A stretch of DNA of 64,000 nucleotides from Glandiceps talaboti (Eukaryota; Hemichordata; Enteropneusta; Spengelidae): the NCBI RefSeq assembly GCF_964340395.1, contig NC_135551.1, positions 18,705,503-18,769,502 of the forward strand, written 5' to 3'. The position numbers were made by a program, and so were the translations under genes. Under the pieces are notes generated by a model. The model had not been told where the DNA came from, did no database searches, and was given only the letters and a program-made list of their open reading frames with translations. This document shows, piece after piece, positions 1 to 27,989 of this stretch. The first letter of the stretch is position 1, and the number at the start of each line of letters is the position of its first letter.

Positions 1-970
1 ACATGTATTGCACCATGCTATACTGTGTACACTGCTACACAAATGATTGGGTATACATGTATTGCACCATGCTATACTGTGTACACTGCTACACAAATGA
101 TTGGGTATACATGTATTGCACCATGCTATACTGTGTACACTGCTACACAAATGATTGGGTATACATGTATTGCACCATGCTATACTGTATACACTGCTAC
201 ACAAATGATTGGGTATATATGTATTGCACCTTGCTATATTGTGTACACTGCTACACAAATGATTGGGTATATATGTACATGTATGGCACCTTGCTATACT
301 GTGTACACTGCTACACAAATGATTGGATATACATGTATTGCACTATGCTATACTGTGTACACTGCTACACAAATGATTGGATATACATGTATTGCACTAT
401 GCTATACTGTGTACACTGCTACACAAATGATTGGATATACATGTATTGCACCATGCTATACTGTATATACTGCTACACAAATGATTGGGTATAAATGTAT
501 TGCACCTTGCTATACTGTATATACTGCTACACAAATGATTGGGTATACATGTATTGCACCTTGCTATACTGTGTACACTGCTACACAAATGATTGGATAT
601 ACATGTATTGCACCATGCTATACTGTGTACACTGCTACACAAATGATTGGGTATACATGTATTGCACCATGCTATACTGTATACACTGCTACTCAAATGA
701 TTGGGTATACATGTATTGCACCATGCTATACTGTATACACTGCTACACAAATGATTGGGTATATATGTATTGCACTATGCTATACTGTGTACACTGCTAC
801 ACAAATGATTGGATATATATGTATTGCACTATGCTATACTGTATACACTGCTACAAAAATGATTGGGTATACATGTATTGCACCATGCTATACTGTATAC
901 ACTGCTACACAAATGATTGGGTATATATGTATTGCACTATGCTATACTGTGTACACTGCTACACAAATGT
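1..970. repeat. 54-bp minisatellite, about 18 copies
   Basis: Head-to-tail copies of a 54-bp unit beginning ACATGTATTGCACC and ending GATTGGGTAT. Copies differ by single substitutions, and one near 275-285 carries a 6-bp insertion. It runs off the left edge, so the full size is unknown. It should lie in an intron of the glutamate synthase gene, because the first recognisable exon follows at 1177. The period is a multiple of three, so two plus-strand frames and one minus-strand frame stay open across it. The resulting peptides are simple repeats and I do not call them genes. Confidence 0.95.
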
Positions 971-1176
971 GTTTACCCACACTCAGGTAATTCAATACTT
1001 TACTGTAAAGTATTACGAGTAAATCCTTACATCTGACAAAACAGTTTTAAAAATGTTCCAGTTACAGCTAGTACAGCCGTATTTTGTGAATATAAAATAA
1101 AAGTCACTCAAAAGACACCTTTTCAGTGCAGCCTTAACTCTGTATTATTCTCCCTAATGACATTGCAACCCTTTAG

Positions 1177-16982
<15,806 letters not shown>

Positions 16983-17654
16983 GCATAAACTGGATGAAAC
17001 CAGTTGCAGCTAGATCCAAGCAGCTAAAGCTGCAGTAGTCCAAGCTCTATCAAACTAGTTCAAACTAGACCCTGATATCTTGATTAACGCTGTGAAGGAG
17101 TTAAAAAACTAGATCAGGCCAGTCAAAACTAGATCAGTCTGGTTGTACCAGCCCAGAAATGTAGGCGGGGTTATATAGTCCTTCATTCCAATTGTCTTCC
17201 ATAGTTTAGTACCAAGTCTCACCACTACCGGCAACTAGCAGAAAGCTGAAATCAGTTTGTACCTTGAAAATAGACTTGATAATACTAGATTTGTTGTTTA
17301 CTGTCTGAGAGTGTGTGAAGGTTGATAAATGCAAATTAATGATATATGTAAAACTGAAGTAACTTTCTATCAAAATGCACAAAAAATGTCCCTATACTTG
17401 CTTTTAGCAATTATGTTAATTAAGGTATTTTTTTACCATGAAGTGTTTGAATATATACGAATACTTGTTATGCATATGGCTTGAGCCTAGCTCATCTTTT
17501 CTATTTTTATTGGGGAATTTTGTTATTTCTGTGAGAAATCTTGCATTTACATTATAGTTTATACATATATATCTGATGTATTTGGTGTAGGTATTTTATT
17601 TATGCTTTTCATGTTTTGCAAAAACTTCCCAACCTTAAAAGTACAAATATTCAA

Positions 17655-17660
17655 AATAAA
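17655..17660 (+). terminator. Poly(A) signal of the glutamate synthase gene
   Basis: AATAAA, 673 bases after the stop codon and followed by a T-rich stretch. It is the first good signal downstream on the plus strand, implying a 3' untranslated region of about 700 bases (16983 to about 17680). Confidence 0.6.
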
Positions 17661-17680
17661 GTACATATATTTCAAATATT

Positions 17681-20600
17681 CTTTAAGTGTTAGTTTGCAA
17701 TTTAAGTTTGCAATTGTAGACTGCAGTTTGAATAATTAGCATTATGAAGATTGTTTGTAACTTTTCATTCACTGGTAGGTGACATTGGATTATTCAAATT
17801 TGAACCTAGTAAATCCAGGTCCAACTGGATCAAACCGGTTCTATCCAGATCTTAGTAGCTTGATTACATAAATGTCATACCACTGTGATTAGACTTGATT
17901 TGATTATTTGGTAAAAACCAGTTTCAACTGAATCAAACAAGTTCCTATTTTTATCACAATGCAGTCTAGTTATCTAATAATAATTAGTTCCATCTGGATC
18001 AAACCAGTTCAATCCAGATTGTTGTTGTTCTATCTTGATTACACAAATGTCATACCACTGTGATTAAATTAACCTCAAATATGGAGAATTATGTGGTAGA
18101 AAGCCTCTTGAATTTGTGTACTATTAATATTTGTATTTGTGATTGTTGATTAAGATTCAGCTTAAGCCATACAATGAGTTCTAAACAAAGTTGAAGAGAA
18201 TTCAAAGAAGTTAAAACGATATTTTCATTCAAACTGCCATTTTAATAAGAAAAATTACGATTGCCATTTTTTGAGATCTAAAATGCACTCAACTTGTCTC
18301 ATTTGAACACTTATTATGTTATGTTTATAATTGGTTCAGGGAATTTTTAGTTTTAAGAAATACATTTGCATTAGTTTCAGGGAATTTACAAATCTGTATT
18401 TCCAAGTTCCAGAACAAAACAGGAAAGAAATGTGAAAAGTTTTATAATTCAACATCATAAGTACAAAGCCTTATCATATGCAGTGGACTTCTGTTATTTT
18501 AAAATAATTATTAACATATATAGTACCTCATTTGCATATTATACACATTTCATCCAATATTGTCATGAGTGCTTATTTAATGTTATAATGTTCACATCAA
18601 TCTTTTACTTCAAATATGGAATCTGCATAAAATGTAATTTTATTTGACTGACTTATGAATTATTGACTTTCAGAAACCAATAATGACCTTGAATTATGGA
18701 TCTCATTTACTCTATTAGAAGGTCAATATTTCTTGTATGGACTTGCGCATTATGCTCTTTGAGAAAATACAAACAAAATATATGAACAAACAAATACCTT
18801 TAAGTGAAAATATAGCAGTTACATTGATATTGCACACAAAATACCTTGAGATATGAATTGATGCAGTTACATTGATGCATGCACATTGGAAAGGCCTGTC
18901 TCCAATCTATGCATCGATGTTCTCTCACAATTTCTGCAAATGTTGACATTTTTTCTCAAGTTGACCTTCTGAATGATCAAAAGCTGTGCTGATAGCGGTG
19001 TTACTGAATAAATGGGAGACGGTTAGATGCACACTGCGTTATGTACTATTGTAATTCTGGTGATTACGTACAGTGGGTAATAATGTGTTTCTTCCTAGAA
19101 GTTTATTGAAATTTGATGCTTTAGAAAAAAATGACATCTGTATTTTTACAAAATATAATCATTGGTGCTGTGGTAGCTTCTAATAATCATGCAATAAGTT
19201 TTTGAAATGTCAAGACTTTTGAGTCAACATTGCTGTTTTGTGTGAAAAATTGCTTCAAAACAAAATATGTGTCCCTCATTGTGAACAGATCATCCATGGT
19301 GTCTATCATTTGTCAGTAAACAATATGGCTAACTAAATCCAGATGAAATTTCTCCATGAATTTAATCCGTTCCAGTTCAAGTATGGCTACTGAATTTTCT
19401 CAGTCAGTTGACAAATGTCGTACACAGTCAGAAATTTACAAACAAATATCCTAGTGAATAAAATGGGTAGTAATATCTGAAATAATTGGTGTGTAAATTA
19501 GACTGACTGTTGAATGTTATCAGTATTATTTCACAGTGTCTACTTGTGAGGTTATCATGTATGTCACACTGTTGGTGAATAAAAAGATTGAATTCTTGAC
19601 TATCTAAAAACCATGCTTGATTTGAGTTTGTTTTAGGAATGTGAGCACTGACTTGAATAGTGAAATAATGCATGCAAGAAATGAATGGGAATAAATGCTG
19701 AGACCACTGTTCTAGATACTTTGTTCAATTTTGTGTAGGGTGTATGGTTTAGTATACTGGTTGGTGACAGACTTGCGAATGAAGAGCGTCGTCTGAAGGC
19801 AAAATGGCACTGACGACAGACCATACTGAGAGGCCCAGTGTTATTTTTTAAATACGAAAATAAAGAAACAAAAATATATCAAGGCTGAATTTTTTACGGC
19901 TATTAAGGCAAACACACAATCATGTACAAATTTATGAATGTTGACAGACAAGACATATGCATAGCAAAGTGATTACAAAATTAATACCGTGTGTTACTAT
20001 GCTAATAATAGTGACAATCACACTTTTCCTTACATAGAGACATTGCATATTTTGATATGCAACCCAAATTATTATTCAATATCTCTCAAGTTTGTCAACA
20101 GTGATCTATTTTCCTCAGTCCTCTCCGTATTGTTGTTGTTGATACATATCTTGGGGAAACAATTGCCTTTGCTGTAGTGTTAAAATGTTTGTTATTGTAC
20201 GTACAATAACTTACTTTTTACACTTTTTGCATCGTTTTGCAATGTATTGAGTTATGAACATGGACTTGGTATATGCTCTTTCGCATTATTTTTTCAAGTA
20301 GAAAAACATAGCGAGGTTGTTTTATCAAATAAAAATCCAAAATAAATACCAAATTCTCATCCATATGGCCACTTTAAACAAGGGTAATTAACTAAACCTG
20401 ACTAGACACTCACACACTTGAAAAAAGAAATAACCTACCCACCTATTTGAAAATTGAATGTAATCGGAACCACACAAATATTTTACGCCTAATCTCCATT
20501 TACAGACCACACCAGTCATGACATTTAATTTATTTTCTATCATCTCATTCTTTGACATGACTTTGCTACCATCACAGCTGTGATACACTGCAGCTCTAAT

Positions 20601-22780
20601 TCCCCCCTCCCCCCCTTTCATCCTCCTCTTAAGCTCTTGGCAGATGGCCTGGTCTACGGCACTTTGGGGACCTTACTTCATACTTACGCCCCATTCGCCT
20701 CAAACAGGCTTCAACTCGCCTCAACTGGCACCACGTACAGTTCATACTCACCCATTTAGAAATTGACCGGATCAGTAGTGCCCTCTACCCGAGTGCCCTC
20801 TGCCCATAGTGTTTTCTGCTTGTGTTAGATTTATTTGATGTGTAGTTATTTTGCTCTAGTTATTTGTTTCTTATATTATAGCTTATTAGTACTATTTTGA
20901 TTTCCATATTAAACAACACGATTTCTACTTTGTTTTGGATGTGTGTGTCAAATTTGGCCTCAGAACAAAGTGGGTAAGACCCACTTTTACGAAAACCTAG
21001 GGAGAACTGGCCCGGGGTGTGATATTTGTTACGAGTTTTAATAGTCCCATGTTGTCATTTTGTCAGCTGATTGTACAGTAAGCATTCTCGTAGCACCAGG
21101 TACAGTTGTTACCAGCATGGCTTCATTAATAACCACGAAGACTATGAAGCTGGGATACCGTGAAATGGTATCGTGTATCAACATGTCAGTTAACAATTAC
21201 GGATTTCTTATCTGCAAAAATCGTAGGCGTTTCGAAAACAGAAGACGATTTTACATCGTCGCAAAACAAGGCCTCTTTTACGGCACCGTCCAGTAAGTGC
21301 CCTACCAAAGATAACATTTAATTTGTTCGGCTTTTATCTATCGTCATGGGGTATATAGGGAGGATAGGTTTACATCAATACCTCATGCCTTCTGTACACC
21401 TGTCAGCTACAAGCAGAAAGCGTGATATATATATTATCAAACAATGTACACAACTAATAAACAAATACCGTGCACACAGTTACGACAAACTTTGTCATTT
21501 ATTTGCATTTAGCAGCGAAACTAAAACTAAAACTAAAACAATTAGGATTTTATCACGTCGCTCTTATTTTTTGTTTATCATTCATTAACTTTCTTCACGA
21601 AAAGGTGTCTCATTTCACTGTAGCTTTTCTCGTGTCCAATGTGTAAATGTTTGTACAAGTGGCCAAATTACAGAACAAAAAAAGATATCTGATTGTTTGA
21701 TTGATTGATTGGTTAGTTCGTTCGTTCGTTCCAAGGTTGGTTGGTTGGTTGGTTGGTTGGTTGGTTGAATGAGTGAGTGATTGATTGATTGATCGATCGA
21801 TCGATGCGGAGAACAACAATTTACAATAATAATATGACTAAGGTGAAAAAATTGCGTCTTTCCGATAACATTCTGACAAGCCGTTCAGTCAAAAGTGTTA
21901 TTCTTGTTCTAGCAGCAGTTTTGGTAATTTCCAGTATTACAGACTATTTTTAACCATTTATATCTATTTTTGTTGGACTCCACACTTTTATTTCATGTAA
22001 TACAATTTCAACAGTGTCATTGTAATATGGTAGATTAATATATCAAACTAGCTATTGCTAAATAAAACAATTCAACTACTGGAATATCACGGACATTGTC
22101 CTGCAGTTGAAAACTGAAAACTTTTTTTTCTTCGCTCAGTCTGAAACCTGCAAGAAAAAAAACGTAGAGACAATTACTGCACCACGCATTGCTCCACTTG
22201 TAATATTTAGAATATGAAAAATGGCACTATAATTACTCTGAAATTCATGCCATAACGACGAGACGGGAAATGAACTCTGTTCACTGTAAGAATTACAATA
22301 ATCATGTGAGCACGATGTTATGTACGTGATCGTGTTTACTATATAGGCATGGCAGTGGAAAACGGACAATGCCTTTAACATCGCATGTGGTGGCAGTGGT
22401 GAGATTGAGTCCATTGATTGTGGGACGCGAGTGCCTTTTCATGTTTGACAGCATTTATCCCAGTGTTTCTGAAATATTTCAACGGGTGAGGGCCTTGTTT
22501 TAGAGAAGGTATTTGAGGGAGGACCACTTATTAGAAAACAGATTCGGGGGAATGGTCTCATTTACTTAAAAGATAGTGCTTGCCATGCCCCGGCTCCACC
22601 CTCGTAATGATAAAGGTTCCCTTATTATTGAAATAATGTACTCGTTGTAAAAACATTAAATACTGAAACACCCTTGCATGGAGTGGATACAGCATGCGAT
22701 AGACACCTGCATATGGTGAAAAAAACGATCATACAAGAATGAATAACATACTTTAGAATATACGTTTCCATTGCTTTCCA
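17681..22780. other. Intergenic, no gene recognised
   Basis: AT-rich sequence. It holds a tandem duplication of about 170 bp near 17826-18066 (both halves contain GTCATACCACTGTGATTA) and a mosaic of four-base repeats at 21690-21805 (GATT, GTTC, GGTT, GATC). Short frames such as 21060-21296 have no splice support or family resemblance. Confidence 0.6.
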
Positions 22781-22791
22781 CCTAGTCTCCG

Positions 22792-22904
22792 AAACATGTT
22801 CTCAGACAGCATATTACAATGATGACGACTGCAACAACTGTAATAATTGTAAGCAGTATAGCCAGGATCATCCCGATCACCAAATCCTTCACTTTGTAGT
22901 AATA
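22792..22904 (-). other. Candidate terminal exon with a transmembrane segment
   Basis: On the minus strand a 37-codon frame reads KDLVIGMILAILLTIITVV, then AVVIIVICCLRTCFGD and a stop. That is about 24 uninterrupted hydrophobic residues followed by Cys-Cys and arginine, the shape of a membrane anchor with a short cytoplasmic tail. I found no companion exons upstream within 1.5 kb, and part of the hydrophobic run comes from triplet-repetitive DNA (GAC GAC TGC AAC AAC TGT on the plus strand). It could be the last exon of a small membrane protein or chance. Confidence 0.25.
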
Positions 22905-23224
22905 TTATGAAAAGAAATCATGCAATAGTATTAGACAATGAAAGGAAAGTTTAACAAACTTTCAACTGTTTCGTAAAGAATTAATGGCACCCGAGGGTTG
23001 GCACTGTTTACACACATTTCGGCCTGGGTATCATCAACATTTTAGTAAAGCATGCTAACCCTCGAGCAGGCACTAAATTTTGATAATGTCCTTGCTGTAC
23101 TTTACATGTATTTTTTAAAAAATAGCACCAATGGTGTTGTAGTGCAATACTGTAAAATTTGTTACATTAAAAAAAAAGTGTTTATCAACATGCCAATCCA
23201 TATTTGTTATTTGCACAATTATTT

Positions 23225-23490
23225 GATTGTCGCGCCATGGGCGTGGTCTTGTTGTTAGGAATATTTGCAAAGTTTTTATTCACTTGCTTGTCCATTCCCG
23301 ATGTTATTTTTGCGATATAAAACTCCATTTGCTTGTTGCAATGGACGTGGTATTGTTGCTAGGCATATTGCCATACTTTCTTGAATTTTATTCACATACC
23401 CATTCCTGTTGTTACTTTTGCAACATGAAACGCCATTTGTTGCTATATGACCGTATACTTTGCCTTGAACAATACCCTAACTAGAGACAT
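23225..23490. repeat. Dispersed repeat module
   Basis: Contains two internal copies of a module with GGACGTGGTATTGTTGCTAG then GCATATTGCC, about 110 bp apart. A related block lies at about 54335-54620 (GGGTGTGGTGTTGTTACTAG then GCATATTAGC). There is no coding content. A short AGAC run follows at 23556. Confidence 0.7.
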
Positions 23491-24487
23491 TCCTACCAAA
23501 TATCAAAATAATCTTGTCAGTGGTTTGTGACTTTAAGTCACTCACAGATAGGCAGACAGACAGACGGGCAAGACATTCTATCAGGGCTATAGCATCATGA
23601 GTAAGAATGAAGCCAGCATGAATGAATATAGTTCAGCTGTGCTAAATACAGTGTGTTCAAGAAATCTCAAACATGTTAATCATTGTGCCATTGACAAGAA
23701 GGTGAGACCCACCACCCCACCCCACCGTGCCATTGAGACCTGAGTGCGAATTACTCCATAAAAGATTTAATGATCTCATGACATCAATAAAACTATATAA
23801 CTTGCACTTGAGCTTAGGCCAGTGTGCCCAGTGGATTTTGAACTTATAGTTTTCCTACCAAAAGTCACATTTTTTCTGACCTAATTTACAAATATATTAC
23901 TTCTTGGAATGGCAATGACCCAATGGAGGCATGATTAAAGAAACTGATGACACCATATAAATACAACACAGTGTCTATGATAATGCAGGCAGTTGTGGAA
24001 TTTTGGTAATTGAACCTGAAGATCCAGGCCAAGGCCAAAGGTCAATGTCTCAAAAGTTTCAAACTGGCAATATGAGGGTAAACACTGTAATGAATGTGGT
24101 CTCTATGTATTAACGTTTTTAAGTTATGTGGGAAATTCACTACAAATATGGCTACAATGAGTAAAAGTGGTATGAGCACCAAAATAATGCATGTGTATGT
24201 TTATCTGGTTCTGTATTACCTATGGACATGATGTAAAAGAAATTAGCCACACATAAATAGCTACAAAGTGTCTGCAGTATGCAAGTAATGACTTAGGGAG
24301 CCATCATTATTTATGACCTGGGGGGAGTCAAAGAAAATTCGAGTACCCCCCTGCCTGGCTTGACATTTTTGAGTACCCCCCCCCCCCCCACTCAAAATTA
24401 TTTCGCATCCCCGGCCCACTATTTTACAGTCACGATTGTTAATGCCGTTCTACAGACATTACACAAATTGAGGTTGAGTGTTCTATT

Positions 24488-24522
24488 GAGACATCCATCC
24501 ATCCATCCATCCATACATACAT

Positions 24523-24555
<33 letters not shown>

Positions 24556-24603
24556 GACAGACAGACCGACACACATACATACATACATACATACATACAT
24601 ACA
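24488..24603. repeat. ATCC/ATAC/AGAC microsatellite
   Basis: Consecutive tracts of CATC, CATA, CAGA and CATA tetranucleotides, directly in front of the reverse transcriptase remnant. Confidence 0.95.
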
Positions 24604-24840
24604 CGTCCCTTTTCCTGGAACAGATTCATTGATGATGTTATCTGCCTTTTCTCTTGTCCACCACCCCTCATTATCAAATTCATTAAGTTTGCCAATTCTA
24701 TACACCCCACTATTAAATTCACCTACACCATGTCTAAATAGTCAGTCTCATTTCTGGACACCAGACTCATTCTTAAAAATGGAAAACTCCACACCACTTT
24801 ACATGTCAACGCAACAGACAGCCATGCCTTCTTACAATTC
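24604..24840 (+). pseudogene. Penelope-like reverse transcriptase remnant
   Basis: One frame reads WNRFIDDVICLFS, HPTIKFTYTMSK, a TAG stop, then SVSFLDTRLILKNGKL and TTLHVNATDSHAFLQF. FIDD is the catalytic aspartate pair of a reverse transcriptase. The order 'HPTIKFT', 'FLDT', 'TDSHAFL' is what I recall for Penelope-like elements. The remnant is about 79 codons, broken by one stop, starting after a microsatellite and ending where a dispersed repeat begins. It is dead but shows that this element class has been active in this lineage. The exact family would need a protein search. Confidence 0.72.
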
Positions 24841-24848
24841 TCAAAAAA

Positions 24849-25110
24849 AGAATTGTTTCTGGTCAGTGCACGCATCAGTTAAATACCCTTGCCTCGGTCT
24901 CTTTTTTTCGCGCTTGTTCATTCCATGCAGTCTGCTAATCGAATGGAAACACAAACATAACCCTCTCTACGTCAGTGAAGACAACAGGGAAATCTGTCCC
25001 GCATACACACTTGCTCTAAAGTACTAAATGAAAAGAGCAGTGACTGCTATAAATAGTAGATTGCATGATAGGTTTGTTGAGAATTAAAAAAAAATCATGT
25101 CGCGCACCAT
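24849..25110 (+). repeat. Dispersed repeat, copy 1 of 3
   Basis: Starts at AATTGTTTCTGGTCAGTG and runs about 260 bp with landmarks GCAGTCTGC, GTGAAGACAAC and CACACTTGCT. Copy 2 is at about 26047-26350 and a truncated copy 3 at about 52641-52742. It is non-coding and SINE-sized, but I see no clear A/B box promoter. Confidence 0.8.
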
Positions 25111-25282
25111 TTTTACACAAACTGTCCTGACCAGAACAATTCTTTTTTGGCCTAAAAATCTATTTTTGAAACCCAAAACGCAGGTCTCTTATACGATAAT
25201 TTTCATTTGAACAATTTTCCATCGGCACCCAGATCACGGCGGTTTTTGACTTTTTCGTTTACATCCACACAAAGGCGCGAGC

Positions 25283-25283
25283 G

Positions 25284-25329
<46 letters not shown>

Positions 25330-25337
25330 TACATACA

Positions 25338-25369
<32 letters not shown>

Positions 25370-25396
25370 CACATACACACATATACATACATACAT
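25283..25396. repeat. GC/AC/ATAC microsatellite
   Basis: Short GC run, then (CA)n, then (CATA)n. Frames through it are artefacts. About 110 bp of unremarkable sequence follow. Confidence 0.95.
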
Positions 25397-25504
25397 GCAT
25401 ACCCGGGCCCGGGATTTGTACACTCGTTTACATGGCAAATAAAAAATGAAATTCAAAACCTCGTAACATTAGTATTACGCATCAGAAAAGTATACATACT
25501 GCAT

Positions 25505-25915
25505 GGTGAGCATCGTAACAGTTTTTGTCGCACTAACACCACCATCAGCATGAGCGTGTTGAACTTCCTTCTAGCCCACTAAATTCACCACGAGTTGACA
25601 AGTCGGTTTGTCTACTCGTCGCATGTAGAATATTTCACACTCCTGCATAGCTCTATCAGTGTCGCCGTCAATCAAAATAGAAATATATTTAGCTTCGTTT
25701 TTGATATCGTTAGCCAAGTCATTCCTGATTCGTCCAGCAATCGTTCCGATCATCTCTGGGTATTTCTAAGTGTTATCATAGGTTGGATGTAATACCGACG
25801 CCATTTTTCTGAGCAGTACCAGTAACTCAGAAATAGTGAAAATGGTAGCTTTCGTTGGCTATCAGATAGGCAATATTTATCTTCATTTTCTATTCAGCTA
25901 TTTTGTTATCAACCT
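25505..25915 (-). pseudogene. hAT-type (DUF4371-like) transposase remnant
   Basis: Minus-strand frames give KMKINIAYLIANES, then after a shift ELLVLLRKMASVLHPTYDNT, a stop, MIGTIAGRIRNDLANDI, KYISILIDGDTD, ECEIFYMRRVDK, LVVNLVG, a stop, and VQHAHADGG. The order 'AYLIA', 'SILIDGDTD', 'YxRxV' and 'HAHADG' resembles the N-terminal half of DUF4371/hAT-derived proteins. DGDTD includes the first catalytic aspartate region. One frameshift and at least two stops show it is broken. The family name is from memory and would need a profile search. Confidence 0.62.
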
Positions 25916-26046
25916 TTAAGTATTAGTTATAACCAGATTTAAACTGAATGCCTTCCGTAAGGGCAAAGTTTTGAGATTGTCGTTCCTACAGACAATTGTT
26001 GAGCATAGCACTCACCGTAGAAAGAGTTTTGAAAGCCCCAAAAAAG

Positions 26047-26350
26047 AGAGAAATGTTTCTGGTCAGCGCCAATCACTTAAATACCCCCCTTCCCGCGTTA
26101 ATTTTTTTTCATATTTGTCCAGCCAATTCAGTCTGCAGATGATAGGGAAAACACAAAAGTAACTCTCCCTACATTAATTGCCACCAGTGAAGACAACTGC
26201 AGATGAACAAGCCTATGACATCTGCCCCACATACACACTTGCTGTAAAGTACTAAATAAAACGAACAGTAACTGCAATGATAAGTAGATTGATTAACATT
26301 TGTTGAGAATGTAAAAAAAGATTTTTAAAAAGATCGCATCGTTGCACCAA
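26047..26350 (+). repeat. Dispersed repeat, copy 2 of 3
   Basis: Same family as 24849-25110, in the same orientation: AAATGTTTCTGGTCAGCG at the start, CAGTCTGCAGATGATAGG and CACACTTGCTGTAAAGTACT inside. It carries an extra stretch of about 30 bp (near 26175-26215) that copy 1 lacks. Just before it, 25931-25960 is a copy of the right end of the element at 56438-57455 in reverse orientation. Confidence 0.8.
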
Positions 26351-27985
26351 TTTAGACAACATTTCATGACGACAGAAACAGGTATTTAATATGTTTCTTA
26401 TTTTCTCTCTGTTTGACTTTTAGCTTACGAATTGAATTGAAAATATAAGGAGTGGAAGATTCGTGAAGAAGCTGAAGTTGAGAATTTTAACGTGGAAATT
26501 GCCAACCAGTCAAATGGCTTGTATATTTCTTTCCAAAGCTCACAACGTAAGTCATAAATTAGAGGGCCGGGGAAAATCAAACTGGATTAAAAAACGTAAA
26601 ATTGGCGTTGGTTTATGAAAAAGAAACTATATGGGTTTTTGGTCTCTTCTACATTAATTAACAAACAGGGCCGTGGGCCAACCCTTCCACTGTGTGGGTA
26701 AAATTATAAAGAAATAAATGCGCGCCATAGCTCTAACACGGTCGAGTACGGGTAAGATGTCAGTTACAGTCTAATATGTCAATGTATACATATTAAGTTT
26801 GTTTATTATAGTGACGTGATGTATTAATTTCCAACTCTTTATTAGTACAATCGCAAGAAAGTGAGTATGAAACCTCCCAACCTACTGGACTTATAAAACA
26901 TTTTAAACGCGAACTTAAAGAAAAATACACAGCAGTGTTAATTAAATGAATGCAAAATAACAAGTCAAAGGTTAACTAAATAAATCGGACATAACTAGCT
27001 CGGTCTGTACAACCGGGTTTTCCTCCTGAGGAAGGCCTTTGTTTTTCACAAAATTATCTGTAACATAATACAATTATATTAAATGACTATTGTATATCAC
27101 GACAGCCGGTCTTGGCAAATAATGGACAGGGAAGCTGGTCAGGAGATTGGTATCATACGGCAATATTAGCATATGTACGCTTGTTTTCATAGAAATTGCG
27201 TGAAATGATTCTGTGAGGGAATATACTTTTAACATTTAATTGGCATAATTGTGCAAAATACCTTGTTGTTATTTACCCATCAAACAATGCGACCATAACT
27301 ATTATCTCAAAACAACATGTGTACGATTATCATGACATGTGTTATGATAACACTTCATAGAATCAGTGTGAAATTAATTGAATTAAAGTGTCAGACAAAA
27401 TTTCTATTATTAGACACCATAATTACACAAAAAGTCACTACTACCTGTAACATTACTAACCTAGGAAAATTATTTATTTAAAAACACTGTAAAATGAAAT
27501 AAATATTGCACTCTCATTGTATGTGCTTTTGTCTAGAAAAAACCTGTCTTTCAGCGAATTATTATTTATACTTTATTCCTATGTGTATGGTTTCAGTGAA
27601 AAGAAGCATAGCTTTGCAGAAGTTTATCTTACGTTTGAACTTTGTGATTTCATTGGCATGATTAGCAATATAATGAAAAATTCACAAATATCTTTCGAAA
27701 ATGAGAAAAAATGATACAAATGTCTTTTATGATATAAAGCTCTTGATTATATATAATGCTTGACATTGACAGGCGCTTGTAATATTCATCCAAGAAAAAC
27801 ACGACCCTGACACGCGCATTTATATACAGGTTTCAATTGGATAAAATCAGTTGTTGTGGTACTTAACGTTGTTCTACATACATCAATTTGACTAGGCGTG
27901 AGTGGCAAGGTCTTGGGATTCAATACAAACGATGAAGCCGTGTTTGCTTAGCTTAGGTGTATAATAGTACTGATAGCATTTAACA
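26351..27985. other. Intergenic, nothing recognised
   Basis: AT-rich. A good-looking acceptor at about 26423 (pyrimidine-rich, TTTTAG) is followed by stops in all three frames within 10 codons, so it supports no coding exon. A 38-codon frame at about 26449-26550 remains unexplained. Confidence 0.5.
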
Positions 27986-27989
27986 CTAT

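Noticed and set aside
1-970. CRISPR-like direct repeats
   Set aside because: The copies are contiguous with no unique spacers, and the setting is a eukaryotic intron.
3-1022. Long Tyr/Cys/Thr-rich frames on both strands
   Set aside because: They are translations of the 54-bp minisatellite. All frames stay open because the period is a multiple of three, and the peptides are perfect repeats with no start or splice context.
21060-21296. 78-codon plus-strand frame
   Set aside because: No family resemblance, no matching splice partners, and within AT-rich intergenic DNA where such frames are expected by chance.
26423-26550. Possible plus-strand exon after a strong pyrimidine-rich acceptor
   Set aside because: All three frames stop within about 10 codons of the acceptor. 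The open 38-codon stretch further in has no acceptor of its own.
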